In this document: positions 1-12,136 of the stretch, one piece after another
Layout: every line of letters starts with the position of its first letter
How positions within the stretch are numbered: the first letter of the stretch is position 1
Made by a program: the position numbers and the translations under genes
The notes under the pieces: model-generated
Seen by the model: the letters and a program-made list of their open reading frames with translations, nothing else
Database searches by the model: none
Told to the model about the DNA's origin: nothing
Assembly: GCA_021234155.1 (NCBI GenBank)
Contig: JAJEKV010000008.1
Location: forward strand, 9,788,740 to 9,852,739
Direction of reading: 5' to 3'
Length of the DNA stretch: 64,000 nt
Source: Isoetes taiwanensis
Taxonomy: Eukaryota > Streptophyta > Lycopodiopsida > Isoetales > Isoetaceae

Positions 1-3000
1 TTGTTGTGCTGGTTCAGTTACGTATTGCTATGGGTTTTGCAAAGAAGAAACACTCCGCCCTCCACGAGCAGTATCAGCATCCACATCCCAGGCATGGAAG
101 TGAGCTGCTTTGGCTTCTTGGAGGTGGTGAGATTAATACGTACGGAACCCGGTGAGGGCAATGTAGAGCGTTAGAGTCCATTGGCCCGAGCCAAATGGTG
201 ATTAGGAGGAGGGAGTGGCCCATTAGTCCCCGAGGGGCAGCAGGAGAGGAAGTCGGAGACAGCGACTACGCGGGGGATTTTGGGGTCAGGTGCCTGCGGC
301 GTCCAGCACCCCACTCCCGCGTCAAGTCGCGGCGGCAGGTCCGCCCGAATCCCACGACTAAGGAGGGCCTCCCAAAGCGTAAACCACGGCGATTTGCCCG
401 GAGTTCTAGAAGGGTTTTGCGTTTTGGGGCGAGACTTCAATCACATTGCACTTGGGACTGGCCGAGAAAGGCTGCTGTGCAGAAATCACAGGAACCAAGG
501 GGCCCGGCGGAGGCGGAGTTTGGAGCTATAATCCTCCTTCCGATGTGGCAAGTAGAAATTCCGAGGCGCTGCGTGTAAGACATTCATAAATTACGCAATT
601 AATGCATTTATGCGAGAAATAAATTCCCTGATTTTTTTGCGGTTTGGATTCCTAATCCATCTCCGACACCACGGTAATTTTCAAAATTTTGGCGGAAGGT
701 CTAGTCAAGGGTTAGCATTAGAGCGGTCAGGGGCAGCGGATTCGCGGGAACAGCAGAAGGCACGGCACCTCCCAAGTCAAGCGAGGCCCGAGGGACCTTC
801 GCGAGGGGATCCCTCACAGAGGGAAGTCCCAGGACCCCAAAGGCGGGATCAAGAAGTTCCCGAGGCAGCCCTTCACAGCGGCTGCCCCGGTGCAAGCTAG
901 CTCAAGCCCACCCTCCACGGGCAGGTTCCCCTGTCCGGCCGTTGGATCCTCCGTTGAGGCCCCTCTTGGGAAGGCCAAAAGATTCAGTCAGTGGGAGAAC
1001 TTGTCAAACCCAGCGAAGCGTCCCCGAGTGCGGCCTTGTAGGAACCTTGATCTTGTCGTTGAACGCAGGAGGCTTCCGAGAATGGCAAATGCGACCTTTG
1101 CCAAATGGAGTAGATAGGCCGAAATTACTAGGGAGCAAGTTACAAGGTGGTTTTGCAAAGAAAGAAACACTCCGCCCTCCAGCCCGGTATCCATCCCACA
1201 TCCTAGGCCAATTGACTACGAGTGTGATGGAAGTGGAAGCTACTTTGAAGGCTGCGGAGATTAGGATGAGATGTACGGCCGCGGAACTTGGTCCCCGGGG
1301 CAATGTCGGCGTTACGAGGTCCATTGTGAGCAAATCGCGATTCGGAGAGGGAGGTGGCCGTCCGTCCCGAGGGCGCAGGGAGAGAAGTGGAACAGCGGCT
1401 TGAGGATTTTAAGTCCGTGATGCTGCAAAGGCGTCAACACCCACTCCCGTCGATCCGCGAGCAAAGGTCGCGGCCTCTATCGACAAGGGGAGAGGGCCTC
1501 CAAAGAAGCGTAAACCGTGGGTTGCAATTCCTAGAAGGGGTTTTAGCGTTTTGGGGCGAGACTGAAATCTGTTACCAGGACCTGGCGAAACTGCAGTAGA
1601 GAATCTGAACAAGAGGCGGCGGGCGGAGTTTGGGCATGTCCTCCTCCCGTGTAGCAGAAGTAGAAGTCGAGCTTTTCTTGATGGCAAGACATTCATAAAT
1701 TATAATTAATGCATTGTACGAAAATAAATTCTGATTTTTGCCCGGTGGATTCCTAATCCATCTCCGGCCTTTACCACCCGGTAATTTGAGAAATTTTTGG
1801 AGAAGGTCTAGGTCAAAGGGACCAGCATTAGAGCAGTGCGGGGCGGCCGGGTTGCGAGGAGACATGGGGCAGCACCCTTCCCAAGTCAAGCGAGGCCGGG
1901 ACCTTGGGATCCCTCCTGAGGAGAGTGGGACCCCAGGCGGGGATCAAAAAGTTCGAAGCTGACCCTTCTGGCGGCGCTCGAGGGGCTGCCGCTAATGACC
2001 ACCCTCCCGGGAGCCCGGTTCCCCTATCGGCCAGATTGGATCCTCGGATTCGAGGGGGCCCCTCTTGGGAAGGCCCAAAGATTCAGTCGGTCGGGAGAAC
2101 TTGTCAAACCTTGATCTGAGGTGACCTTGTAGGAACACTTGATGTCTTGTCGTTCGAGACACCGAGGAGAGCTCGAATAGCAAATCGACCATAAATCCGT
2201 CGGGGAATGAAATTACCCTAGAGAACAAGTTACAAGGTCGGTTTGCAAAGAAAACACTCCGCCCTCCACGGCGGTATCCGCATCCCACATCTGAGCCAAT
2301 TGACTACGAGTGTGATGGAAGTGAGCCTGCTTTGGCTTCTTGGAGGTGGGATGGTGCCGGCCGCGAACTTGGTCCCCGAGGGCAATGTCGGCGTTCACGG
2401 AGTCCATTGGCTGAGCCAAATGTGATTCGAGGAGAGGGAGGGTGGCGTCCCAGGTCCCGAGGCCTTGGGAGAAAGTCCCGGGACAGCGACTTAGGGGATT
2501 TTAGGGTCCAGGTGCTCTGCGTCAACACCCCTCCCACGTCAAGTCCGCAGTGCCAAGGTCCCTTGCGGGCTCGACAGGAGGGCCTCCAAAAGCATTAAAC
2601 CACATTAGATTTGCGGAGTTCCTAGAAGAGGTTTGCGTTTTTGGGGAGCCTTGAGACTTGAGTGTTGCACAGGACTGGCAGAAACTACTGTGAAATCACG
2701 AACAAGAGGCTTGTGGGCGGAGTTTAGACTGTCCTCCTCCGTGTAGAAGTAGAAGTCGAGAGGCGCTTTGCCGATGGCAGACATTCATAAATTACATGAA
2801 TTGGCCATTGTAAAATAAATTACGATTTTTGCCGGTGGATTCCTAATCCATCTCGACACACACAGCCAATTTTGAAATTTTACGGAGAAAGGTCTAGATC
2901 AAAGGAGTTAGCATTGACGGTGAGGGCAGCCCGTTGCGGGCAGGCAGCACCACCCCCAAAGTCAAGCGAGGCGAGGGACGGGGATCCCTCACAAGAGGGA

Positions 3001-6000
3001 GAGTCAGGACCCGAAGCGGGATCCAAAAAAGTTCGAGGCAACCCTTCTGGCGGCTCCCGTGCACCCGGCCTGGCAAACCACCCCTCCGGGCCGGTTCCCC
3101 TATCCGGCCAGGTTGGATCCTCCGTTCGAGGCCCCTCTTGAGGGAAGGCCCAAAGATTCAGATCGGTCAGGAGAACATCCAAACGAAGTCTGAGTCGGCT
3201 TGTAGGAACAGTGTCTTGTCGTTAGGGCACCGAGGAGGCTAGGAATGGCAAATCGACCACCTTAAATGCGTCGAATAGGCGAAGTACCCTAGGAGCAAGT
3301 TACAAGGTCGGTTTGCAAAAAGAAACACTCAGCCCACCTCCACGGCCAGGTATCCAGCATCCACATCCCTAGGCCAATTGGCCCCTACGAGTGTGATGAA
3401 GTAGGCCTACTTTGAAGCTTCTTGGAGGTCAAGTGGTCACTTAAGCCCGCGGAACTTGGTCCCAGGCAATGTCGGCGTTAAGGTCATTGAGGCAAATGTG
3501 ATTGGGAGAGGAGGTGGCCCGTCGAAGATCCACGGGCGCCCAGGAGAGAATTAGGGGCAGCGGCTTAGGGGGGTTTTGGGGTCGTGCTGGCGTCAGCACC
3601 CCCCACTCCCGCACGTCAGGAGAATCCGCGGCGCGGGTCCCTTGGTCGACAAGGGAGGGCCTCAACACGTAAACCACAGTGGGTTGCGAGGGTTCTAGAA
3701 GGTTTGCGTTTGGGGGCGAGAACAGTCATTGCACTGGGACGGCGAGCACAGCCGAGAATCTGAGCAAGGAACTGACGGGCCCGAGTTTGTAGGCACATCC
3801 TCCCCAGATGTGGCAAGTAGAAGTTGGGGCTGCGAGTGGCAAGACATTCATAAAGTCGCAATTAATGCATTATGCACGAAAAATAAATTACGTTTGTGCC
3901 CATTTGGATTCTAATCCATCCTCCCATGACCTGACCCAATTTTAGAAATTTTTGGAGAAGGTCTAGGTCAAAGGGGTTAGCATTAAGGCAATTCGAGAGG
4001 CTGACCCCGGGTCTGCATGAGGAACAGCCGGTGGCACCCTTCCCAAGTCAAGCAGAGGCCCGAGACCTTGCAGGGATCCTCACAGAGGGGAGAGTCCAGG
4101 ACCCCAAAGGCGGAGATCAAAAAAGTTCCAGAGGCCCCTTCACAGCGGCGCTCCCAGGGGGCTGCGCTGTGACCACCCTCCGGGAGCCGGTTCCCTATCC
4201 TGACCAGATTTGGATCCCTCGTTGAGGCCCTTCTTGAGGGAAGGCCCAAAGATTCAGTCCCGGTCAAGGAGAACTTGTCAAACATGAAGCGTCTGAGGTA
4301 AAGCCTTGTAGGGAACTGCTTGATGTCTTGTCGTTCGGGCACCGAGGGGGCTCGGAATGGCAAATGCGACCACCGCCAAATCGTCGAGGAATAAGCGAAA
4401 TTACCCTAGGGAGCAAGTTACAAGGTGGGTTTTGCAAAGAAAGAAACACTCAAAAGCCCTCCGGCTGATGCTATCCCGCATCATCCTAGGCCAATTGACT
4501 ATGGTGTGATGGAGTGAGCTACTTCTTGGAGGTCGGAGTGGTCTTACAGCCCGCGGAACTTGGTCCCGAGGGCAATGTCAGCGTTAAAGGTCAGTGGCAG
4601 GCAAATCCTTGATTCGGAGGAGAGAGTGCCTCCGGAGTCCCAGGCCTTGGGGAGAGAAAATTAAAGGCAAATATCCCGGCTTAGGATTTTAGAATTAAGA
4701 TACTTTCAAAGCGTCCATACCCCACTCCAAAATCGGGAAATCCGAAGCAAAGGTCCATACGAATCCGACAAGGAGAGGGGCTCAAAGCGTAAACCACGTG
4801 GAGTTTGCAGTTCCTAGGGTTTTGCGTTTGCAGGGGCGAGACTTGGTCTCTTGCATGAGGGCTGGCGAGAAAGGCTGCCGGTAGAGAATACGAACAAGGG
4901 GAGGCCGTAGGAAGCGGAGTTTGCAGGCCTGTCCTCCTCACCGTCAGCAAGTAGAAGTCGAGGCTTTTCTGATGTAGGAACATTCATAAATTAATTAATG
5001 CATTATACGAAAATAAATTCTAGGATTTTTTACCCGGCTGGATTCCTGTCCATCTCCCGACCCCACACAGCCCAATTTCCAAAATTTTGAGGAGAAGGTC
5101 TAGGTCAAAGGGTTAGCATTAGAGGCAGTGCGAGGGCGGCCCGGATATGCGGTGCAACCCGGTGGCACCCACTACAAGTCAAGCGAGGAGCCGAGGGACC
5201 TTGGGGATCCCCACACAAGAGGGGAAGTCAGGACCCAGGCCGGTCAAAAAAAGTTCGAGGGGCAGCCCTTCACAGCGTGCTCCCGGTGCAGCTAATGAAC
5301 ACCTCCGGGCCGGTTCCCTGTCCGACCGTTGGATCCCTCCGTTCGGGGCCTCTTGAAGGCTAAAAAGATTCAGTCGGTCAGGAGAACTTGTCAAACCAGC
5401 GATCGAAGTCGAGCCTTAGTAGAAACAGCGGTGTTATCTTGTCGTTCGAACTTGCCGGGAGGCGCTCCGGGAATAGCAATCAAGCCACTGCCAAATCGTG
5501 CGTCCGGAATGGCCGAAATTACCCTAGGGAGCAAAGTTACAAGGCCGGTTTGCAAAAGAAACCTCACGCCCTGACGGTATCCATCCCACATCTGAGCATG
5601 GAAGTGAAGCTACTTTGGCATCTGCGGAGGTGGAGTGGTCTTGGCCAGGAACTTGGTCCTGGGGGCAATGTCGGCGTTCCGAGTCCATTAGGCGAGAGCC
5701 AAATCGTGGTGATTAGGAGGAGGTAGCCCACGTCAGGTCCAGGCCCAGGAGAGAACCGGGGCCAGCGGCTTGAAGGGGATTTTTAGGGTCGATGCTGCGG
5801 CGTCAGCACCCCTCCGCGTCAAGTCACGAGCATAAGGTCCCGCTTGGGAATCCCGGCAAGGAGAGGGCCTCAAAGCGTAAACCACAGTGGGTTGCAGGGT
5901 TCTAGAAGTTTGCGTTTTGGGGGCGAGACTTCAGTGCATTGCGCAGGACGGCGAAGTACGCAGCGAATACGGAGCAAAGGGGCAGCGGGCGGAGTTTGGA

Positions 6001-9000
6001 GGCGCATCCTCCTTCCGATGTGGCAGAAGTAGAAGTCGAGCTTTCTACGATGGCAAGACATTCCATAAATTACATAATTAATGCATTATGCGAAAATAAA
6101 TTACGATTTTTTGCCAGAACAGTTCTAATCCATCTCCGGCCTGACCCAATTTTAAAATTTGGGAGGAGAAGGTCTAGGTCAAGGGTTAGCATTAGGCAGT
6201 GCGAGGGGCAGCGGACTGCGGGACAGCAACCCGGTGGCACCCTCCCAAGTCAAAGCGAGGCGGGGACCTTGCGGGGGGATCTCCCTCCTGAGGAGAGTGG
6301 ACCCCAAGAGGCGGGATCCAAAAAAAGTTCCCGAGGCGACCCTTCTGGCCCGGCTCCCGGTACGCTGACCACCTCGAGGCGGTTCCCTATCAGAGCCGTT
6401 GGATCCTGGTTAGGGGAGCCTCTTCCGGAAGGCCCAAAGATTCCAGTCGGTCAGGAGAACTCCCAAACAGCGAGTCACGAGGTGTTGCTTAGGAGCGGTG
6501 TCTTGTCGTTCGGACATAGGTAGAGCTCAGGAATGGCAAATGGAAATACATAAATGCATTCGAGATAAATGAAATTACCCTAGAGCAAGTTACAAGAATT
6601 AGGTTTTGCAAAGAAACACTCCACGCCCTCCACTGACGGTATCAGCATCCACATCCTAGGCCAATTGACTACGAGGAGTGTGATGGAAGTGAGCTACTGG
6701 CGCTTCTTGGAGGTGGGATGGTCTTACGGCCTGAACTTGGTCCCAGGGCAATGTCGACGTTACGAGTCCATTAAGTGACAAATCCTTGTTGATCCAGGAG
6801 GGAGGTGGCGGTCAGGTCCCCGAGGGCCTTGGGGAGAGGAAGTGGGAACAGCGGCTTAGGGGGATTTGGGGTCAGGTGGCTGCAGCGTCCAACACCCCTC
6901 CACGTCAAGTCACGGTATGAGTCCGCCGAATACGACAAAGGAGGGCCTCAAAGCGTAAACCACGTGGGTTGCAGGGTTCTAGGGTTTGCGTTTTGGGGGC
7001 CGAGACTTGGTGCATTGCACTTAGGACCTGGCCGAGAAGGCTGCGGCCAGAATCACGGAGCAAAGGGAGGCCAGCGGAGGCGGAGTTTGGGCATGCTCCT
7101 CCTCCCGATGTGGCAGTGAAGTCCCGGTAACTTTGCGATGCTTGAAGACATTCATAAATTACTTGAATTAATGCGATATACGAAAATAAATTCTGATTTT
7201 TTGCCGGTGGATTCCTAATCCATCTCGACCTACGATACCCAATTTTAGAAATTTTGGCGGAGAAAGGTCTAGGTCAAAGGAGGTTAGCATTAGAGCAGTC
7301 GGGAAGACGGCCCGTTCGCGAGGACAACCGGCGTGCTTTCCCTCCCAAAGTCAAGCGAGGCCAGGGACCTGCGGGGATCCCTCACAAGGAGGGGAGAGTC
7401 GGACCCAAGAGGCGGGATCCAAAAAAAAAAGTTCCAGAAGCCGTGCCTTCCCTTCTGGCGGCTCCCCAGGCTGCATGTGACCACCTCCGAGGAGCCCGGT
7501 TCCCCTATCGGCCAGTTGGATCCTCCCTGGCCGAGGGAGCCCCCTCTTCCGGGAGAGCCCAAAGATTCCAGATCGGTGATCCAGGAGAACTTGTCAAACC
7601 CAGCGTCCCAGGAGTCGGCCTTGTAGGAATATGATGTCTTGTCGTTGAAGACGCAGGAGGCTCGAATGGCAATCGACCACTCTTGTCATTCGAGAATAAG
7701 CGAAATTACCCTAAGGAGCAAGTTACAAAGTCGGTTTTGCAAAAGAAAGAAACACTCCGCCTCCACTGACGGTATCGCATCCACATCCTAGGCCAGTGAC
7801 TCTGAGTGTGATGGAAGTGAGCTGCTTTGACTAACGGAGGTCGGATGGTCTTCTAGCCCGCGAACTTGGTCCCCACGGGGCAATGTCCCGGTGATTACGA
7901 GTCCGTTGGTGAGCCAAATGTATTCAGGAGAGGGAGGTGGCCCGTCGGAGTCCCAGGGCCTTGGGGAGAGGAGAACAGGGGCAAAAGCAGCTTAGGAAGT
8001 TGCAGGTCGTCTTTCTGGCGTCAACACCCCTCCACGTCAAGTCGAGGCGCGAGGTCATGCGAATCGACAAGGAGGGGCCTCCCAAAGCGTAAACCTGTGT
8101 GGGTTGCGAGTTCAGGGTTCTGCGTTTTGGGGCGAGACAATTCTGTTACGCTGGGACGGCGAGCTACAACCGAAATGTCACGAACAAGAGGCCCGTGAGG
8201 CCCGGAGTTTGGGCCTGTCCTCCTCGATGTAGCAGAAGTAGAAGTGGAAACAGCTTTTGCGGTGGCAAGACATTCATAAGTCACTTAGTGTGCATTATGC
8301 AGAAAATAAATTCCTGATTTTTGCCAGCTGGATTCCTAATCCATCTCAAGGCACACAGCCCAATTTTAGAAATTTTAGGAAGGTCTAGGTCAAAGTTAGC
8401 ATTAGAGCAGTCGGGGCAGCCCAATTTGGGGAGGCAGCAGTAGCACCAGCCCCAAGTCAAAGCAGGCCGGGACCTTGCGGGGATCCCTCTGAGGAGAGTC
8501 CGGACCCAAGAGGCGGGGATCCAAAAGTTCGAGGCTGACCCTTCACAGCGGCGCTCCCGTGCCGTTAACTGACCACCCTCCGGGAGCGGTTCCATTAGTT
8601 GGATCCTCTCGGATTCGGGGCCCCTCTTGGAAGGCCCAAGATTCCGGTCGGTCAGGAGAACTTGTCAAACCCTTGGAAGTCACGAGTCGACCTTGTAGAA
8701 ACGCGGTGTCTTGTCGTTGGGCACGGGAGGCTCGGAATTACAAATGGAACCACTGCCAAATGTCGTCCCGAATGGCGAAATTACCCTAGGAGCAAGTTAC
8801 AAGGTCGGTTTTGCAAAAGAAAAGAAACACTCCGCCCTCCACGGCCGATATCCGCATCCACATCCTAGGCCAATTGACTACGAGTGTGATGGAAGTGAGC
8901 TACTTTGGCTTCTTGGAGGTGGGTGGTCTTACGGCCCGCGAACTTGGTCCCCGAGGGGCAATGTCGGCGTTCGAGTCCATTGGCCGAGCCAAATCCGATT

Positions 9001-10500
9001 CCAGGAGGGAAATTGGCCCGTCAGATCCCGGGGCAGCCTTGGGAGAGAAATCCGGGGCAAGCAGCTTCAGGAGGGATTTTAGGGTCCATGCTCAGCATCA
9101 ACACCCCCCACTCCACGTCAAGTCCGCGGCGCAAGGTCCCGTCGAATCGACAAGGAGGGGCCTCCAAAGCGTAAACCACAGGGTTGCGAGGTTCTAGAAG
9201 GGTTTGCGTTTTGGGGGCGAGACTTGATGCATTGCACTTGGGACTTGGCGAGAAGCTGCAGCCGAGAATACGAACAAAGGGAACCGGCGGAGGCGGAGTT
9301 TGGGCCTGTCCTCCTCCCGATGTGGCAAGTAGAAGTCGGGGGGCGCTTTTGCAGTGGCAAGACATTCATAAATTCGCAATTAATGCATTGTACGAAAATA
9401 AATTCTGATTTTTTGCCAGCTGGATTCCTAATCCATCTCCAAACCACGTTCCAATTTTGAAATTTTTGGAGAAGGTCTAGGTCAATTAGCTAAGGTCAAA
9501 GGAATGGAGTTTGTGGGATCGTTGTACTTGGGGTTGACCTTGGCTCGCTGGACGTTATACTTGGTCTAAGATTGCATTGAGAATATAAGCATCATAACTA
9601 TTAGAATGAAGATAAATGATTACAGAAAAGCATCATAACTACTAGAATGAAGATAAATGATTACAGAAAAGCAAAAGACTAGTGCGGGTTGGGGGTTAGA
9701 TTTGGTTGCTTGTGATGATGGTTGTGTTTCAAATCAAAGGCATATGGATAGAGAGAATGCCCTTGTTCAACGGACTGCTCCCTAAAGCTATTTGACATGG
9801 ATGGCATAATTAACTTGTAATGAACTGAATTCGGGGCAAGCAACTTCCGGTGGGATTTTAGGGTCCCCGCTCTGGCGTCAACACCCCCACTCCACGTCAA
9901 GACACGGCGCAAGATCTCGGCCAAATCTGACAAGGAGAGGGCCTCCGAAACGTAAACCCTGTGAGTTGCAAGTTTTGGGTGCCGAGTTTTGGTCTTCTGG
10001 CCACAGAACTTGGTCCCTAGGGCAATGTCGACGTTATGAGTCCATTGGCAGAGCCAAATCGCGGTTCCGGAGAGGGGAGGTCGCCCGTCCGTCCCCAGGG
10101 CCTTGGGGAGAGGAAATTCGGGGCAAGCAGCTTCCGGGGGGATTTTAGGGTCCGCGCTATGGCGTCAACACCCCCACTCCACGTCAAGTCACGGTGCAAG
10201 GTCCCGGCCGAATCTGACAAGGAGAGTGCCTCCAAAACGTAAACCATGTAGGTTGTCAGGTTCTAGAAGGGTTTGCGTTTTGGGGGCTGAGACTTGGTCT
10301 GTTGCACTTGGGACCCGGCCGAGAAGCTGCAGCCGAGAATACGGAGCAAGGGGAACTGACGGAGTGGAGTTTGGGCCTGTCCTCCTCCCGATGTGGCAAG
10401 TAGAAGTCGGGGGGCGCTTTTGCAGTGGCAAGACATTCATAAATTCACAATTAATGCATTGTACGAAAATAAATTCTGATTTTTTGCTGACGTGACATCT
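1..10500. repeat. GC-rich tandem array, unit about 1.09 kb, about nine copies
   Basis: The landmark gacattcataaatt recurs near 581, 1688, 2782, 3843, 4980, 6057, 7147, 8270, 9360 and 10433, giving a period of about 1.06-1.14 kb. Each unit carries the same ordered landmarks: ggattcctaatccatctc, aaggtctaggtcaaa, cccaagtcaagc, ggatcctccgtt, gtcttgtcgtt, gaaattaccctag, gagcaagttacaagg, ccaattgactacgag, aacttggtcccc, caatgtcggcgtt, caacacccc, gggcctccaaagcgtaaacc and gtagaagtcgag. Units differ by many 1-4 base indels, densest in CG-rich stretches, so every reading frame is broken. I see no codon-conserved frame between copies; the short frames here are chance products of GC-rich sequence. It is visibly GC-richer than the following 50 kb. 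Likely a satellite or tandemly duplicated non-coding sequence; an intergenic spacer or an element fragment cannot be excluded. Confidence 0.9.
9587..9671. repeat. 42-bp direct tandem duplication inside the satellite array
   Basis: The segment agcatcataactattagaa... is followed immediately by a copy beginning catcataactactagaatga and ending in the same gattacagaaaagc. The two halves differ at about one position. It lies in an AT-rich insert (about 9,490-9,830) that interrupts the 1.09-kb units. Confidence 0.85.
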
Positions 10501-10751
10501 CACAATAAAATCCTAAAGTACTAGGGCCTGGACTATGAAGTCGGTGTAGGCTGTGAAGAATCCGAGGAGGTCGGGTGGTCTTCTGGCCACGGAACTTGGT
10601 CCCCAGGGCAATGTCGACGTTCTGAGTCCATTGGCTTGTGATGATGGTTGTGTTTCAGTATCAAGGCGTATGGATAGAGAGAATGCCCCTGTTCAACGGA
10701 CTGCTCCCTAAAGCTATTTGACATGGATGGCATAACTAACTTGTAATGAAC
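9711..10751. repeat. Duplicated AT-rich insert bracketing one satellite unit
   Basis: A block of about 117 bp starting gcttgtgatgatggttgtg and ending taacttgtaatgaactg occurs at 9,711-9,827 and again at 10,635-10,751. The copies are nearly identical and share gttcaacggactgctcccta and gctatttgacatggatggc. Between them lies most of one satellite unit, so insert plus satellite was duplicated as one larger block of about 0.92 kb. The insert's identity is not recognised. Confidence 0.8.
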
Positions 10752-10889
10752 TGGTTTTGTTTCTCAGAAACAATTGTACCTTGATGAAAGATTGCTTCAT
10801 AGTTTCCAAGTGGAAATTTTTTTAATGTGTCCGCACCGCCTTGTTGCCCCCCTGGTCAAAGACTCGCCTTTTTTCGATGCACACTCTTT

Positions 10890-11410
10890 TAGTTATGCAT
10901 TTTATTGCATTTATGGTTCATAAATTCGTAGTTAATGCATGGCATGGAATTAAATTATGGTTTTTGGTCAGCTGGCTTCCATGGTCATCACCAAAGATAT
11001 ACGAGGAAAATTTCCAAAATTTTCGGATAAGGTCCAGACCAAAGCGTTGGGGTTAGAACGGTCCGGGCAGCCCGTGGGCAAGCATGACTGGCACCCTTCC
11101 CCAAGTCAAACAAGGCGAGGACTTTGAATGGCCACCTCGGTGGGGGAGAGTCCCGCCCCCGTGAGACGGACCCCAAAACGCGTTCTCGAGGCAGCTGCCC
11201 GGCACCGCCCACAGATCTGTATGCTAATGAACACCCTCCCGAAGCTCAGTTCCCCTATATATCCGACCGTTGAATCCTCCGTTCAAGGATCCAGCCCGAA
11301 AGCAGGACCAAAAAAATCAAAGATCGGGTCCGGAGAACACATCAAACCACTGGCGTCCCCGGGCGGCCGCCCCGGGAGAGCGGCGATTCGACTTCGCTCC
11401 ATACAATTTT
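10890..11410 (+). repeat. Diverged terminal half-unit of the GC-rich array
   Basis: The landmarks cataaattcgtagttaatgc, aattttcggataaggtccag, cacccttccccaagtcaaac and gaatcctccgttcaagga follow the array order but with substitutions rather than scattered indels. It ends where the other units would continue into gtcttgtcgtt. It contains cccctatatatccgaccg, a TATA-like string absent from the other units. This is either the array edge or an older, separately evolving relative. It offers a cleaner version of the unit for family identification. Confidence 0.7.
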
Positions 11411-11507
11411 CGGTAGTAATAGAATCCTAATGTGATTGATTGCATGCATGCCTCGGGGACTGTTCAAATAAGCCTAGGGACAAACTTTAATGAGCATCAC
11501 ATTAAAA

Positions 11508-11640
11508 AAAGATGCAAAAAAAATAACGTCGCTATAACAAAATACGTCGCGGGGACGTCGCATGCGACGTAAAACCGTATTTATACGGATTTGAAATAAC
11601 GTCGCATGCGACGTGGCGCCGCATGACGCCTCAGTAATTT
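11508..11640. repeat. Cluster of ACGTCGC palindromes, possible transposon terminus
   Basis: The perfect 16-bp palindrome ACGTCGCATGCGACGT occurs at 11,555-11,570 and 11,599-11,614. Between them is a second inverted repeat, CCGTATTTATACGG (11,575-11,588). Further acgtcgc words occur at about 11,526 and 11,543. Arrays of gcgacgt/acgtcgc words are common in subterminal regions of plant CACTA-type and other DNA transposons, so this may be a remnant terminus. No transposase sits beside it. Confidence 0.6.
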
Positions 11641-11723
11641 TTGAACCAGCGGTATTGCGGCTTTTGAACTTCTTTTTGCCCTACTTTCTTCGAGCTTTTT
11701 GGGCGATCTGCGGCGCTACTACC

Positions 11724-11752
11724 ATGATCGACCTGCAAGAAACTATTCTAAG
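11724..11752 (+). CDS. Candidate small first exon upstream of the CTT tract
   Basis: ATG at 11,724 opens a ten-residue reading (MIDLQETILR, last codon split) ending at AAG|GTTAGT, a good donor. A polypyrimidine tract follows. Joined to the acceptor at 34,552/34,553 the frame stays open, reading on as FGKLSFLFGPAGSCAHYVLH. Nothing else supports this as a gene start; a 29-nt exon is weak evidence by itself. No domain is recognised. Confidence 0.2.
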
Positions 11753-11814
11753 GTTAGTACATCATATTTTTTAGATTGAATATGTTTTTTGGATTGAAAG
11801 GTGCATGCCTAACC

Positions 11815-12135
11815 TAGGTTTTTTGTGTTCTTCATTTTTCTTCTTCTCTCATTTCTTCTCTTCTATTCTTTCCCCTTCCTTTCTTCTTCCCTTCTCTTCT
11901 TTCCTTCTCTTCTTCTCTCTTCTTCTTCTTCTCTTCTTCTCTTCTTCTCTCATTTCTCTTCATATTTCTCTTCTTTTCCTTCTCTTTTTTCTTCTTCTCT
12001 TCTTCTCTCATTTCTCTTCATATTATTTCTTCTTCTTCTTCTTCTTCTTCTTCTTCTTCTTCTTCTTCTTCTTCTTCTTCTTCTTCTTCTTCTTCTTCTT
12101 CTTCTTCTTCTTCTTCTTCTTCTTCTTCTTCTTCG
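11815..12135. repeat. Polypyrimidine tract ending in a pure (CTT)n microsatellite
   Basis: Degenerate C/T sequence from about 11,820 becomes uninterrupted CTT at about 12,028-12,134. Long open frames here encode only Phe, Ser or Leu runs and are not genes. The words tctcatttctcttcatat recur in a similar tract at 33.93-34.27 kb, on the other side of the module array. Confidence 0.95.
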
Positions 12136-12136
12136 T

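Noticed and set aside
171-9460. Many 60-194 codon open frames on both strands in the first 9.5 kb
   Set aside because: Frames are not conserved between tandem units, and the sequence is GC-rich with few stops by composition.
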